This document shows, in pieces, positions 7,184-17,219 of a DNA stretch of 51,628 nt. Each line of letters starts with the position of its first letter. Positions within the stretch are counted from its first letter, which is position 1. The notes beneath the pieces are model-generated. The model was not told the DNA's origin, made no database searches, and saw only the letters and a list, made by a program, of their open reading frames with translations. The stretch is taken from positions 1 to 51,628 of the forward strand of contig JACPHU010000005.1 of assembly GCA_016188495.1 (NCBI GenBank), in the 5' to 3' direction. Origin of the DNA: Candidatus Uhrbacteria bacterium. Its GTDB lineage: Bacteria; Patescibacteriota; Patescibacteriia; UBA9934; GWF2-40-263. Made by a program: the position numbers and the translations under genes.

Positions 7184-7343
7184 TCTTTTTTCTATCTACT
7201 CTAGCAAAAAGATGCTCTAAAAAGGGCGGTTTCTTGCCATAGTTGATTTATAGGACAATCTCTTCTCGTGAGAGAGGAACATTTCATAACTCCGGGTCTA
7301 CCAAGTTCGGAAAGAAAACGGCTATCAACCGGAAGGAGTTCGT
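7184..7343 (+). promoter_or_regulatory. Long 5' leader, SD possibly sequestered
   Basis: The leader contains an inverted repeat CTCTTCTCGTGAGAGAG near 7259-7276 and ends in a strong SD (AAGGAG, 7333-7338). AACTCC at 7288-7293 can pair with GGAGTT (7335-7340), which covers the SD. A ligand- or temperature-dependent switch is possible but unproven; no known riboswitch class was recognised. Confidence 0.4.
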
Positions 7344-7910
7344 ATGTTCAAGTATGGTAAATGGCTTGAGACGATCGTTAACCGATTCCGAGGCAAATCT
7401 GTCGTTTCCAAACCCGCCAAGCGCTGGCGGGAAGTCGATGGAGTGATCTATCTCACCGTCGTTTCCGACGGAACGAGCGGAGAAGCGTGCACATGTTTGG
7501 AGCAAAACAATGTTCGCTTAAGTGCAGATACAAAAAGTGTTTTGCATTCTTCTGGGGATTTTAAGCATACGAATGGTATACTCTACGAGATTGCCATTCT
7601 GAAGGGGGATCGTTTTTTAGGTATGACTCGGGATTTTTACCGGAAGGCGGGTGAGATGGAATTTACGATTCCGAACGCGGAAGTCGTCTGTCTCATCCGT
7701 AAGAATTTTACGGACAAAGAAATCGCGCACATGGGATTGGGTTATATTGTGGTGATGCGTCAGTTCGGGGATTTTGATGGTAAATCGAAGTTCCTTGCGG
7801 TTGGTCGAGGTGGTAGTTTGTTTACGTGCGAGGTTTATCCTTGTCACAATGACGTATGGCCCTGTGGAGGCGGGTTCGCGTTCCTCGCTCCATCCCAAAG
7901 GGATGTTTGA
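7344..7910 (+). CDS. CPR conserved protein with DGR-target-like C-terminus
   Basis: 188 residues, no signal peptide. After a basic start, residues ~32-95 form one conserved part (DGVIYLTVVSDGTSGE, then SGDFKHTNGILYEIAILKG). The last ~90 residues (PNAEVVCLIRKNFTDKEI, GLGYIVVMRQ, DFDGKSKFLAVGRGG, then a Cys/Gly-rich stretch, W-x5-FAF) align with the C-terminus of the protein encoded at 10242-12455. I know this arrangement as a recurrent hypothetical family in CPR genomes. The region after VGRG resembles the variable region of DGR targets (C-type-lectin-like ends). Function is unknown; binding of a variable ligand is an inference. It has its own strong promoter, long leader, strong SD and terminator. 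Confidence 0.75.
   Translation: MFKYGKWLETIVNRFRGKSVVSKPAKRWREVDGVIYLTVVSDGTSGEACTCLEQNNVRLSADTKSVLHSSGDFKHTNGILYEIAILKGDRFLGMTRDFYRKAGEMEFTIPNAEVVCLIRKNFTDKEIAHMGLGYIVVMRQFGDFDGKSKFLAVGRGGSLFTCEVYPCHNDVWPCGGGFAFLAPSQRDV
7798..7885 (+). other. Candidate hypervariable region of the 7344 gene
   Basis: This codes for VGRGG through W-x5-FAF, the segment expected to vary if this is a DGR target. There is no template repeat for comparison in the window, so this rests on position and pattern. Confidence 0.4.
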
Positions 7911-7918
7911 TTTTTCTG

Positions 7919-7962
7919 CGCCGTACTCCTGCTGACTTTCAACAGGAGTACGGCGTTTTTTT
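7919..7962 (+). terminator. Terminator after the 7344 gene
   Basis: The arms CGCCGTACTCCTG and CAGGAGTACGGCG (13 bp) are followed by a run of seven T. Confidence 0.92.
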
Positions 7963-7980
7963 GTTTTGAATTTTGATCCC

Positions 7981-8009
7981 TTGACAACAACCCTCGCTTT
8001 GAACACAAT
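7981..8009 (+). promoter_or_regulatory. groESL promoter
   Basis: TTGACA at 7981-7986, a 17-nt spacer and CACAAT at 8004-8009. The -10 is weak by consensus but lies directly before the CIRCE operator. Confidence 0.6.
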
Positions 8010-8016
8010 GAAACCG

Positions 8017-8043
8017 TTAGCACTCTTGGTATGAGACTGCTAG
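8017..8043 (+). promoter_or_regulatory. CIRCE operator (HrcA binding site)
   Basis: TTAGCACTC, 9 nt, then GACTGCTAG. The left arm is the perfect CIRCE consensus and the right arm matches GAGTGCTAA at 7 of 9 positions. It overlaps the expected transcription start, so the HrcA repressor would block groESL until heat stress. No hrcA gene lies in the window. Confidence 0.85.
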
Positions 8044-8088
8044 CGTCTTTTTTCTCATAACATTATCTAAATTTTTAACTTTTTACTT

Positions 8089-10021
<1,933 letters not shown>

Positions 10022-10022
<1 letters not shown>

Positions 10023-10149
10023 AACCATTGCAAAACTTGCGATCTTGCGGTTTACGGGCGCCCGCTGACTCCACTCTCCCTATTGTGAATAGGGTTCGTG
10101 CAGCTCAGCAGCCCGTGCACCGCAATCTCATCAAGTTTAGCAAAGGTTT
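10022..10149 (+). repeat. Palindromic repeat element, copy 4
   Basis: Outer arms AAACCATTGCAAAACTTG and CAAGTTTAGCAAAGGTTT pair with two mismatches. The core is TTGCGGTTTACGGGC against GCCCGTGCACCGCAA: relative to the other copies CTT/AAG has become GGT/ACC, a compensating change, and the 2x2 loop TC/TC has become TT/GC. The tip CTCTCCCTATT...AATAGGG matches copy 2. It starts on the last base of the groL stop. Confidence 0.85.
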
Positions 10150-10170
10150 AACAAAATTGTTTTTAAGCAA

Positions 10171-10199
10171 AACGAGAGGGTTCATCCTCTCGTTTTTGT
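10171..10199 (+). terminator. groESL terminator
   Basis: The arms AACGAGAGG and CCTCTCGTT are followed by a T run. The same arm sequence recurs in the terminator at 12584. Confidence 0.88.
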
Positions 10200-10224
10200 A
10201 TATCTAGTGAATTTTGAGAGTTTT

Positions 10225-10233
10225 TGATACCAT
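10225..10233 (+). promoter_or_regulatory. Extended -10 promoter for the 10242 gene
   Basis: TGA plus TACCAT ends 8 nt before ATG 10242, with no SD and no clear -35. Probably leaderless. Confidence 0.55.
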
Positions 10234-10241
10234 TCCCGCAT

Positions 10242-12455
10242 ATGAAAGAAGGATCGAACCCGGAGTTTCTCAGGCAAAAATATCAATTTGAAAAAACTGA
10301 CGAAGCAGATCGCGCCGTGAAGAAAAAGGAGCGGCGCGGCGAACGTGTCCGTAACATACCGTCCGAGCGTATCCAGGCGTATCTTGAGCGCTTGGATATC
10401 GTTATGAATCCGCCCAAGCTCGAAGGTCACGAGAGTTTTGATCGCAAAGCCCGCAATATTTCGATGATGAAACGCTTCATGCACGAAACTCTTATTGTGA
10501 AGCCAGACGTCGCTACCGATGAATATTTGGTGCACCAACAAAAACAAGAACGTGCTATGGGATATGGTGACGTTGATATTTCTGCAGATATCCGTGATCA
10601 GATCACGCATGCGGTAGAGGCTATCGCCAAAGGATCCGACATCCACCAAGAGCTTCAGGGTCTTGAGAACGAAAAAAAGCAGATGGCGGAAGAGATCGTC
10701 GCCAAGATTGAGGACCAAAAACGTTCTCTTGATAAATGGATCGATTATCTTGCAACTGATGATGCTGCAACCGCTTACCCCGACTGGTTCAGGTATTGGG
10801 CGATGCGCAGCGTTACCGGACTCTCAAGTTTTGATAAAGATACCAAGGCCTTTCCGTCCAGGGACGAAGAGACCATGAACCCGTTTCCGGAATTGGACCA
10901 AGCTGTTCTTGGAAAGGTTCGTGATCACGTTGAGCATGATCGTGCTTACAAGGAGCGTCTCGCGGCTTCTTTAGAGGAGTTGGAACGAGCAGAAAGAAGA
11001 CATAACCAGAAACGTCAAGATGCGGTCGCCCGATATCTTCAAGAGAACCATGTTGATCTACCCAAAGGAAAGGAGAATAAGGACAGACGTGCGGATATCA
11101 TGGGAAAAATATCCGAAGCCATCAATATAGCCCCATTTGATCCGTCGACGTTTGAAATTGAAACGCCTGTCGACGACCGCAATCTCGAACCAGAAGTTCA
11201 ATCAGCCTTGGATACCAAGGATTTTGCAAGGCTCTATGCCCTTGAATTTGCCAAGCTCATTCCGACCAGCGAAACGCTTCTTCATAACATTGTCGGACAA
11301 TGGGTGAAGTACAAACAGGGATCCGAACCCGCCAAGCTCGTGCAATCCATCGAACGCCACAAGACTGGTTGGTGTACCGCAGGCGAAGAAGTCGCTCGTT
11401 CCCAGCTCTCCCGCGGTGATTTTTACGTCTACTATTCGCAAGATGAATCCGGTACAAACAGCATTCCCCGCGCCGCCATTCGCATGGAAGACGATAAGAT
11501 CGCTGAAGTTCGAGGCATTGCGCCGGATCAGAATCTTGATCCGCATATCGCACCCGTCGTCGGAGAAAAAATGAAAGAATTTCCAGATGGCACGGCTTAC
11601 GAAAAGAAGGCCGCAGATATGAGACTCTTAACCCTCATCGAACAAAAAACCGTCGCTGGGAATCCGCTTACAAAACAAGAACTCTTTTTTCTCTACGAAA
11701 TCAACGTTTCCATTGAAGGTTTTGGTTACGATAAAGATCCTCGCGTCGTCGAGTTGCGCAAAGAGCGCAATACCGAAGAAGATATGTTCGTCGTTTTCGA
11801 GTGCGATGAAAGCCAGATCGCCCATTCGGTTGACCAGATTAACGAATCGACCAAGGCCTACGTTGGCAAGCTTGAGCCAGGCATCTTTGATCGCCTACCG
11901 AAAGATGTTGAGCATGTGTATACCAAATTCCCTGATGGATGCATTCGTCGCCAAAGCATTGAAATTGGAGGCAAGGATGAACGCGAGCTCAAGGAGCTTC
12001 TTGAGGGAAATTGGTATGAGATCTATTCGTATACCAAATCAATGATGGAACATGAGGATTTCAAACGCTCGCTTCGCGAGGCAGATCCGAAGCAACCAGA
12101 TTGGAAAAAGTGGAAGCTTAAATCATTGGAAGAGGCAAAGCTTGTCCGTTTACGAGTTGAAGATCTGGGATTTTCAAGCGGAGCGACAACGGATCAGATT
12201 TATGCGCGAGCGGAAGAACTAGGCCTTGAACTCTGTCCACCGGAAGTTGGTCCGCAGTTCCGTTTGCAGTACGTCAATCAGCCAATGAACGAATACGTTT
12301 ACGTTGGTATGAAACAAATCTCCGATTCCGACGGCAGCAGACGCGTCTTCAGCGTGGGACGCGGTGACGGCGGGTCGTGGCTCAACGGCAATTGGGCGCT
12401 GCCGACGGACCGGTGGGCTGCGAACAATCAGTTTGTCTTCCGTCTTCGCAAGTAA
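10242..12455 (+). CDS. Large cytoplasmic CPR protein: PcfJ-like segment plus DGR-target-like C-terminus
   Basis: 737 residues, no signal peptide or TM. Residues ~1-300 are charged and largely helical with coiled-coil stretches (EELERAERRHNQKRQDAVARYL). A central segment at ~365-450 has TGWCTAGEEVA, then GDFYVYYSQDE, IPRAAIRMEDDKIAEVRGIAPDQNLDP, an arrangement that resembles PcfJ-domain proteins of mobile elements; this is pattern recognition only. The last ~85 residues (PPEVGPQFRLQY, YVYVGMKQ, DSDGSRRVFSVGRGDGG, W-x5-FVFRLRK) match the C-terminus of the 7344 product and look like a DGR variable domain. ATG 10242 is preferred over TTG 10224 because of the promoter spacing. Function unknown. 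Confidence 0.7.
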   Translation: MKEGSNPEFLRQKYQFEKTDEADRAVKKKERRGERVRNIPSERIQAYLERLDIVMNPPKLEGHESFDRKARNISMMKRFMHETLIVKPDVATDEYLVHQQKQERAMGYGDVDISADIRDQITHAVEAIAKGSDIHQELQGLENEKKQMAEEIVAKIEDQKRSLDKWIDYLATDDAATAYPDWFRYWAMRSVTGLSSFDKDTKAFPSRDEETMNPFPELDQAVLGKVRDHVEHDRAYKERLAASLEELERAERRHNQKRQDAVARYLQENHVDLPKGKENKDRRADIMGKISEAINIAPFDPSTFEIETPVDDRNLEPEVQSALDTKDFARLYALEFAKLIPTSETLLHNIVGQWVKYKQGSEPAKLVQSIERHKTGWCTAGEEVARSQLSRGDFYVYYSQDESGTNSIPRAAIRMEDDKIAEVRGIAPDQNLDPHIAPVVGEKMKEFPDGTAYEKKAADMRLLTLIEQKTVAGNPLTKQELFFLYEINVSIEGFGYDKDPRVVELRKERNTEEDMFVVFECDESQIAHSVDQINESTKAYVGKLEPGIFDRLPKDVEHVYTKFPDGCIRRQSIEIGGKDERELKELLEGNWYEIYSYTKSMMEHEDFKRSLREADPKQPDWKKWKLKSLEEAKLVRLRVEDLGFSSGATTDQIYARAEELGLELCPPEVGPQFRLQYVNQPMNEYVYVGMKQISDSDGSRRVFSVGRGDGGSWLNGNWALPTDRWAANNQFVFRLRK
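12351..12452 (+). other. Candidate hypervariable region of the 10242 gene
   Basis: The last ~34 codons (SVGRGDGG to FVFRLRK) are markedly GC-richer than the rest of the gene and end in the NNQFVF pattern typical of DGR variable regions. No template repeat is in the window. Confidence 0.45.
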
Positions 12456-12583
12456 CCCTTGAAGTCTTAGTCGCTTCTTGAAACTTTGTTTCTTTGATCC
12501 TTTGATATTTTTTATCGTTTACCTGCGACAGGCAGGTCTCGTCGATTTTAGGAAAATCTTACCGTAAATTATTTTTTTTCAAA

Positions 12584-12614
12584 AAAACGAGAGGAGAGAT
12601 CCTCTCGTTTTGCT
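12584..12614 (+). terminator. Terminator after the 10242 gene
   Basis: The arms ACGAGAGG and CCTCTCGT are followed by TTTTGC. Upstream in the same gap (12523-12539) is a small hairpin ACCTGC-GACA-GGCAGGT. Nothing else was seen between 12456 and 12633. Confidence 0.8.
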
Positions 12615-12633
12615 TTAGGGAATCCCTCTAATC

Positions 12634-12642
12634 TGTTACCAT
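12634..12642 (+). promoter_or_regulatory. Extended -10 promoter for the 12664 gene
   Basis: TGT plus TACCAT, 21 nt before ATG 12664. Leader AT-rich without SD. Confidence 0.45.
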
Positions 12643-12663
12643 GGTTTTAAACAAAATAAATAT

Positions 12664-13014
12664 ATGACTGACAAAACACCAGAAACTGAATATATTCCTC
12701 CTCAATCTTCCCTTTCTTCCGATGAACGTTTTTTTGCCGCGATCGGTTATTTGGGTATTTTGTGCCTTGTTCCGCTTCTTTTAAAGAAGCATAGTTCTTT
12801 TGCCCAGCATCATGGCAAACAAGGTCTTGTCATTTTAGTCGCCTGGCTTGGATTATGGGTGGGAATGATCGTTCCTATTTTAGGGCAGATTGTCTGGTCC
12901 CTTGGGTCACTCGCATTAATGATTTTGATCATTTTAGGAATGATTAATGCGTTTCAAGGAAAAATGTGGGATATGCCGATCCTGGGCAAGTACGCAAAAA
13001 ATTTAAAGCTCTAA
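12664..13014 (+). CDS. DUF4870/Tic20-like small membrane protein
   Basis: 116 residues. A polar N-terminus is followed by DERFFAAIGYLGILCLVPLLLKK, then SSFAQHHGKQGLVILVAWLGLWVG and a third hydrophobic stretch (LALMILIILGMINAF). The S-x-F-x-x-x-H-x-K-Q-G pattern between helices 1 and 2 is characteristic of DUF4870-like proteins. The molecular role is unknown. prfB starts 4 nt downstream, suggesting co-transcription. Confidence 0.75.
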   Translation: MTDKTPETEYIPPQSSLSSDERFFAAIGYLGILCLVPLLLKKHSSFAQHHGKQGLVILVAWLGLWVGMIVPILGQIVWSLGSLALMILIILGMINAFQGKMWDMPILGKYAKNLKL

Positions 13015-13018
13015 ACAT

Positions 13019-14135
13019 ATGATTGAGCTTCTTAAACACATTCAAGTCCTCCGGGTAAAGACAGAAAAGACCTGGAGGTTACTTTGACCTTGATACCGTT
13101 CAAACCCAACTCAAAACGCTTGAGGTTCAAATGTCATCCCCTGATTTTTGGCAACATCAAGAGCAGGCTCAGCGAGTAAGTAAAGAAGCGGCTGAGTTGC
13201 GTGAAGAACTACTTACATGGGAAGGGTTTTTAAAAGAGGTTTCTGATTTGGAAGAACTTGCTTCTCTTGGAGACGAAACATTGCATGATGAAATCGCCAT
13301 AAAGTTAACTGATCTTGAAGCGCGTTTTGTTAAGATGGAATTTGCGACCCTCTTTGCGGGTTCCTACGATAAGGATACGGCCATTGTCGCCATCCATGCG
13401 GGTTCTGGTGGAACAGAAGCTCAAGATTGGACACAAATGCTGACGCGTATGTATCTGCGTTTTGCTGAATCCAAACACTGGCAAGTGACGGTATTGAGTG
13501 AATCGCGCGCTGAGGACGTTGGTCTTAAAAGTATTACTTTGCGTGTACAGGGCCGTTGGGCCTATGGGTATCTGAAATCGGAAGCTGGCGTTCATCGTCT
13601 GGTGAGGATTTCTCCTTTTGATGCAGAGAAAATGCGTCATACTACCTTTGCTCTTGTGGAAGTGATTCCGGAACTGGAGGACGTTGCAGAGATAGAGATT
13701 GATCCAAAAGATCTTCGTGTTGATACGTTTTTAAGTGGTGGAAAGGGAGGACAAAGCGTGAACACGACCTATTCTGCGGTCAGAATTGTTCACCTTCCCA
13801 CCAATATTGCCGTCGTGTGTCAAAATGAACGTTCCCAGTTGCAGAACAAAGAAACGGCCATGAGGATCCTCAAATCCAAACTGCATCAAATTCAATTAAA
13901 GGAACAGGAGCAAAAGAAAGCGCAGTTGCGTGGAGAATATCAATCAGCACAATGGGGGAGTCAGATTCGTTCCTATATTCTTCATCCCTACAAGCTCGTA
14001 AAGGATCATCGAACCGATTACGAAACCACCGATGCAGAAGGGGTGCTAGAAGGCGCATTGGAACCTTTTATGGAACATTATCTTCGTTATGAACTCGAAC
14101 GTTCATCACGTTTCGAAGAGGCAAATAAGAATTAA
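13019..14135 (+). CDS. prfB: Peptide chain release factor 2 (programmed +1 frameshift)
   Basis: The gene starts at ATG 13019 (MIELLKHIQVLRVKTEKTW), reaches an in-frame TGA at codon 23 (13085-13087) and continues in the +1 frame as DLDTVQTQLKTLEVQM, giving about 371 residues, the normal RF2 length. RF2 signatures are the stop-codon-reading tripeptide SPF (HRLVRISPFD) and the catalytic GGQ loop (SGGKGGQSVNTT). It releases peptides at UGA and UAA on the ribosome. The in-frame UGA makes synthesis self-regulating. It heads prfB-epimerase-tsaC-rsmA, with 3 nt to the next gene. Confidence 0.96.
13074..13088 (+). promoter_or_regulatory. prfB +1 frameshift site
   Basis: GGAGG (SD-like), TTA, CTT, TGA, C: the spacing between the internal SD and the slippery CTT-TGA-C is the same as in the classic bacterial prfB site. 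The ribosome skips T13085 and reads GAC from 13086. Confidence 0.95.
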
Positions 14136-14138
14136 TGT

Positions 14139-15071
14139 ATGGCAAAAAAATTTCAAACAGCTTTAGTGACCGGCGGTGCCGGATTTATCGGGTCTCATAT
14201 TGTAGACGCGTTGATTCGTCGGCATATCAAGGTTTATGTGGCGGATGACTTTTCAACCGGTCAGAAAGCAAACGTAAATCCCAATGCCGATGTCACACGC
14301 TTGTCGATCTTACATCCTTCCTTTATTCCGTTGTTGAAAAAAATCAAACCCGATGTGGTTTTTCATTTAGCCGCACAAATCAATTTACGCGATTCTCTTC
14401 AAGATCCTTTGAATGATGCAAAGATTAATATTTTGGGAACTCTGACATTGATTCACGAGTGTGCCAAACTGGGTGTAAAAAAAATAATCTATTCTTCCAC
14501 CGGCGGTCCCATGTACCCGGAAGAGGCAAGAATGCCTTGGTCTGAAAAGATCCATCCGCAACCCATTTCTCCTTACGGGATTTCTAAACGCTCGGCGGAG
14601 ATGTATTTCCATTATGCCTTTCAAGTGCATGGAATGCCCTATGTCGCGTTGCGTTATGCCAACGTGTACGGACCAAGACAAAATGCCAAGGGAGAAGCCG
14701 GGGTGATTTCCATTTTTGCAGATCATTTTATGAAAGGGAAACCTATGATTATCCATGGATCAGGCGAGCAAACTCGTGATTTCGTTTTTGTAGAGGATGT
14801 GGTTCGCGCCAATATGAGCGCGATGGATCGTTCAGCAGTAGGAGTGTTTAATATAGGCACAGGAAAGCAAACAAGCATTAATACGATTTTTCGAAAATTA
14901 AAAAAGATCACTCAGTCATCATTGCCCGAACGTCATGACGCTCCGGTCATTGGGGAAGTCGTGCATTCAGCTCTTTCTTCTCGCGAAGCTTTTATTCATC
15001 TTGGATGGCGGCCAAGCGTTAAACTGGATCAAGGACTTGAAAAAACCGTTGCATGGATGCGCAAACGTTAA
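14139..15071 (+). CDS. NAD-dependent epimerase/dehydratase (UDP-glucose 4-epimerase-like)
   Basis: 310 residues, extended short-chain dehydrogenase type. The N-terminal TGGAGFIGSHIVDALI is the dinucleotide-binding glycine motif; VVFHLAAQ follows, then the catalytic IIYSST and YGISKRSAE (Tyr-x-x-x-Lys) and the C-terminal DFVFVEDVV and FNIGTG signatures. Members epimerise or dehydrate nucleotide sugars; the substrate cannot be told from sequence alone. It would supply surface glycans, fitting the ligase-like protein at 5861, but it sits in the prfB operon and overlaps tsaC by 19 nt. Confidence 0.88.
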   Translation: MAKKFQTALVTGGAGFIGSHIVDALIRRHIKVYVADDFSTGQKANVNPNADVTRLSILHPSFIPLLKKIKPDVVFHLAAQINLRDSLQDPLNDAKINILGTLTLIHECAKLGVKKIIYSSTGGPMYPEEARMPWSEKIHPQPISPYGISKRSAEMYFHYAFQVHGMPYVALRYANVYGPRQNAKGEAGVISIFADHFMKGKPMIIHGSGEQTRDFVFVEDVVRANMSAMDRSAVGVFNIGTGKQTSINTIFRKLKKITQSSLPERHDAPVIGEVVHSALSSREAFIHLGWRPSVKLDQGLEKTVAWMRKR

Positions 15072-15652
15072 ATGATCAAACCATACAGCAGGCTATTGCG
15101 GTTCTCAAAAACGGCGGAGTGGTTGTATTTCCCACGGAGACCGCATACGGCCTTGCTGCAGATGCGGCAAACACGGAATCTGTCGATCGAGTTTCCCTTA
15201 TCAAAGGTCGTACAGAAGACAAATCTTTGCCGCTTATTGCCGCAGATACCGCCATGGTTGAAGTCATTGCCGGAATTCCAAGAGGACTCAGAAGCCTTGC
15301 GGATCGCTATTGGCCGGGTCCTTTGACCCTCGTTCTTCCTGTCATGGGTGACCAGTTAGCAGCATCTGTCATCAGACAAGGAACGATTGCTATCCGTGTT
15401 TCGTCCCACCCTGTCGCGCAAGCTCTTGCTCGCGGTCTTGGCAGACCCATCGTTTCCACTTCAGCAAATCGAAGCGGAGAGCCCACCTGTTATTCGCTCG
15501 AGTGCGTGAAAAAGCAATTTGAACATCAACCCATAAAACCAGATTATTATCTAGATGCAGGAGTGCTTCTTCCAGAACCTACGTCTACGATTGTTGGGTT
15601 GGACGATTACGGAATTCCCGAAGTCCTTCGTCAGGGATCTATTGAAATATGA
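15053..15652 (+). CDS. tsaC: Threonylcarbamoyl-AMP synthase (Sua5/YrdC/TsaC)
   Basis: 199 residues, single YrdC domain without the Sua5 C-terminal extension. Signatures: GGVVVFPTETAYGLAADA (substrate entry), KGRTEDKSLPLI, YWPGPLTLVLP, GTIAIRVSSHPVA and PIVSTSANRSGEP. It makes threonylcarbamoyl-AMP from threonine, bicarbonate and ATP, the first step of tRNA t6A37 modification. It starts inside the epimerase gene (19 nt overlap) and overlaps rsmA by 4 nt, so translation is probably coupled. Confidence 0.93.
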   Translation: MDAQTLNDQTIQQAIAVLKNGGVVVFPTETAYGLAADAANTESVDRVSLIKGRTEDKSLPLIAADTAMVEVIAGIPRGLRSLADRYWPGPLTLVLPVMGDQLAASVIRQGTIAIRVSSHPVAQALARGLGRPIVSTSANRSGEPTCYSLECVKKQFEHQPIKPDYYLDAGVLLPEPTSTIVGLDDYGIPEVLRQGSIEI

Positions 15653-16461
15653 CGCTGTCTCCTCGAGCAAAAAAAAGTTACGGCCAAAATTGGCTGGTGG
15701 ACGAGACGGTCGTAAAAAAGATCATTCAAGCCGCTGAAATTAGGAGCGGCGAACCTGTTCTTGAGATCGGTCCAGGAACCGGTGTTCTGACTCAAGCGTT
15801 GGTGGATGCTGGCGCACAAGTGATAGCGATAGAGGCGGATCCCTACTTGATCGAGCCTTTGAAAGAGAGGTTCGGTGATCGTATCTACTTGATTCAAGGG
15901 GACGCGCTCACCTTTCCACTCCCACCTCCGCTCTCCGAGCTACGGTGGGCAGGCCATCACTTTTCCTACAAACTGATCGCCAATATTCCTTATAATATTA
16001 CTTCAGATTTGCTGAGACGATTTTTGACACAGGATCCTAAACCCAGCCGAATGGTGTTGATGGTTCAAAAAGAGGTGGCGGACCGTATTACGGCTAAGCC
16101 TCCACAGATGAGCTTATTATCTGTCGTTTGTCAGCTTTATGCCACTTGTGCACGTGTGAGTGTTGTCCCTAGAGGGGCATTCCGACCTATACCAAACGTA
16201 GATTCAGCGATCGTACAGTTTGATCTTGAAGATCCTCAATCACGATGGGGAATAGATCCGGAATCTGTTATTGAGTTGGCAAAGCTGGGATTTTCTTCGC
16301 GTCGTAAGCAACTGCACGGGAATATGGCAGGCGCATCCATACACGTGACCTCCTCGCAGGTAAAAGAAGCCCTTTCGTTTTTGGGTTTAGACCCAAGATC
16401 CAGAGCCGAAGTCCTCACGGTAGATCAATGGGTCCAACTTACCCACACATTGAATGAATAA
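15649..16461 (+). CDS. rsmA: 16S rRNA dimethyladenosine transferase RsmA/KsgA
   Basis: 270 residues. It begins with SYGQNWLVDETVV (usually GQNFL), followed by the SAM-binding LEIGPGTGVLTQAL, IAIEADPYLIEPL and the catalytic LIANIPYNITSDLLRRFL. The C-terminal part has the usual GAFRPIPNVDSAIV and FSSRRKQLHGNM. It dimethylates two adjacent adenines in helix 45 of 16S rRNA during small-subunit maturation. A 4-nt ATGA overlap joins it to tsaC; the operon ends at the terminator just downstream. Confidence 0.95.
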   Translation: MTLSPRAKKSYGQNWLVDETVVKKIIQAAEIRSGEPVLEIGPGTGVLTQALVDAGAQVIAIEADPYLIEPLKERFGDRIYLIQGDALTFPLPPPLSELRWAGHHFSYKLIANIPYNITSDLLRRFLTQDPKPSRMVLMVQKEVADRITAKPPQMSLLSVVCQLYATCARVSVVPRGAFRPIPNVDSAIVQFDLEDPQSRWGIDPESVIELAKLGFSSRRKQLHGNMAGASIHVTSSQVKEALSFLGLDPRSRAEVLTVDQWVQLTHTLNE

Positions 16462-16466
16462 TGCAA

Positions 16467-16497
16467 AAAACGTCTAGGTAAGACCTAGACGTTTTGT
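16467..16497 (+). terminator. Terminator of the prfB-rsmA operon
   Basis: The arms AAAACGTCTAGGT and ACCTAGACGTTTT form a 13-bp perfect stem. Its T run merges with the next gene's extended -10. Confidence 0.88.
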
Positions 16498-16503
16498 TAT
16501 AAT
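16495..16503 (+). promoter_or_regulatory. Extended -10 promoter for the 16522 gene
   Basis: TGT plus perfect TATAAT, touching the preceding terminator. ATG 16522 is 18 nt downstream with a weak SD (AGAGG). Confidence 0.7.
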
Positions 16504-16521
16504 TAAGCGGAAGAGGTCTCT

Positions 16522-17214
16522 ATGGCTACGCAACGGATCCGTCTTAAACCAATTTCACCTGTACGTATCGAACAAAAGGTCGCTTTCGGTCTTTTGATGT
16601 TTTTGGGTTTAGGAGGAGTTGTGTTTGGATTCCAATCTTTTGGAGCCAGCATGCAACGACCTATTCAAAAACAAATAAAGGAATCTTATACAGGCGAACA
16701 ATATTTAACGCAGGATCAACGCGATGAACAGGAACGCGAAGCTTCCAAGACCAAGGATACAGATGCCGACGGACTCGTCGATTATGATGAGTTATACGTT
16801 TATAAGACGAGCCCTTACATTGTCGATTCTGATTCTGACGGATATGACGATAAGACAGAAATTTTTTCTGGAAACAATCCCAACTGTCCTGTTGGCAAAA
16901 CGTGCGGATTTATTGTCGCCTCTGATGAAGAAGCAACAGCGTCCAACAATATTGCCGACGCCTTTGTCCAGAGCCTTGGGGCAGGAGCGCTGATCGAAGC
17001 AGGGAGTGTTCAGTTCAATTCGGCAGCTGACGTTGAAGCGTTTTTTAAACAAGCAACCATGGATCAGATTCGCGCCGCCCTCATCGAATCGGGCATGAGC
17101 CAGGAAGAACTTGATGCTATCGACGATGAGACTTTGAGAGCTTTTTTTAACGGAGCATTGGATGAGGCATCGGTTTCCGGAAATCTCGATCAATATGTCG
17201 CTCCCACTGAATAG
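16522..17214 (+). CDS. Membrane-anchored protein with Ca-binding (TSP3-like) repeats
   Basis: 230 residues. A basic start and one TM segment (VAFGLLMFLGLGGVVFGF, ~21-38) anchor it, and the rest should face outside. Residues ~76-115 hold two acidic DxDxDG loops (DTDADGLVDYDELYVYKTS and DSDSDGYDDKTEI), the pattern of thrombospondin-type-3 calcium repeats, ending in a Cys pair (CPVGKTC). The acidic C-terminal third is helical and unrecognised (FFKQATMDQIRAALIESGM). It precedes the giant surface protein by 5 nt, so the two are probably co-expressed, perhaps as anchor and scaffold. The exact role is unknown. Confidence 0.7.
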   Translation: MATQRIRLKPISPVRIEQKVAFGLLMFLGLGGVVFGFQSFGASMQRPIQKQIKESYTGEQYLTQDQRDEQEREASKTKDTDADGLVDYDELYVYKTSPYIVDSDSDGYDDKTEIFSGNNPNCPVGKTCGFIVASDEEATASNNIADAFVQSLGAGALIEAGSVQFNSAADVEAFFKQATMDQIRAALIESGMSQEELDAIDDETLRAFFNGALDEASVSGNLDQYVAPTE

Positions 17215-17219
17215 TTTTT

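Noticed and set aside
12523-12539. ACCTGC-GACA-GGCAGGT as a mobile element end
   Set aside because: Too short and single; it is at most a small dispersed hairpin.
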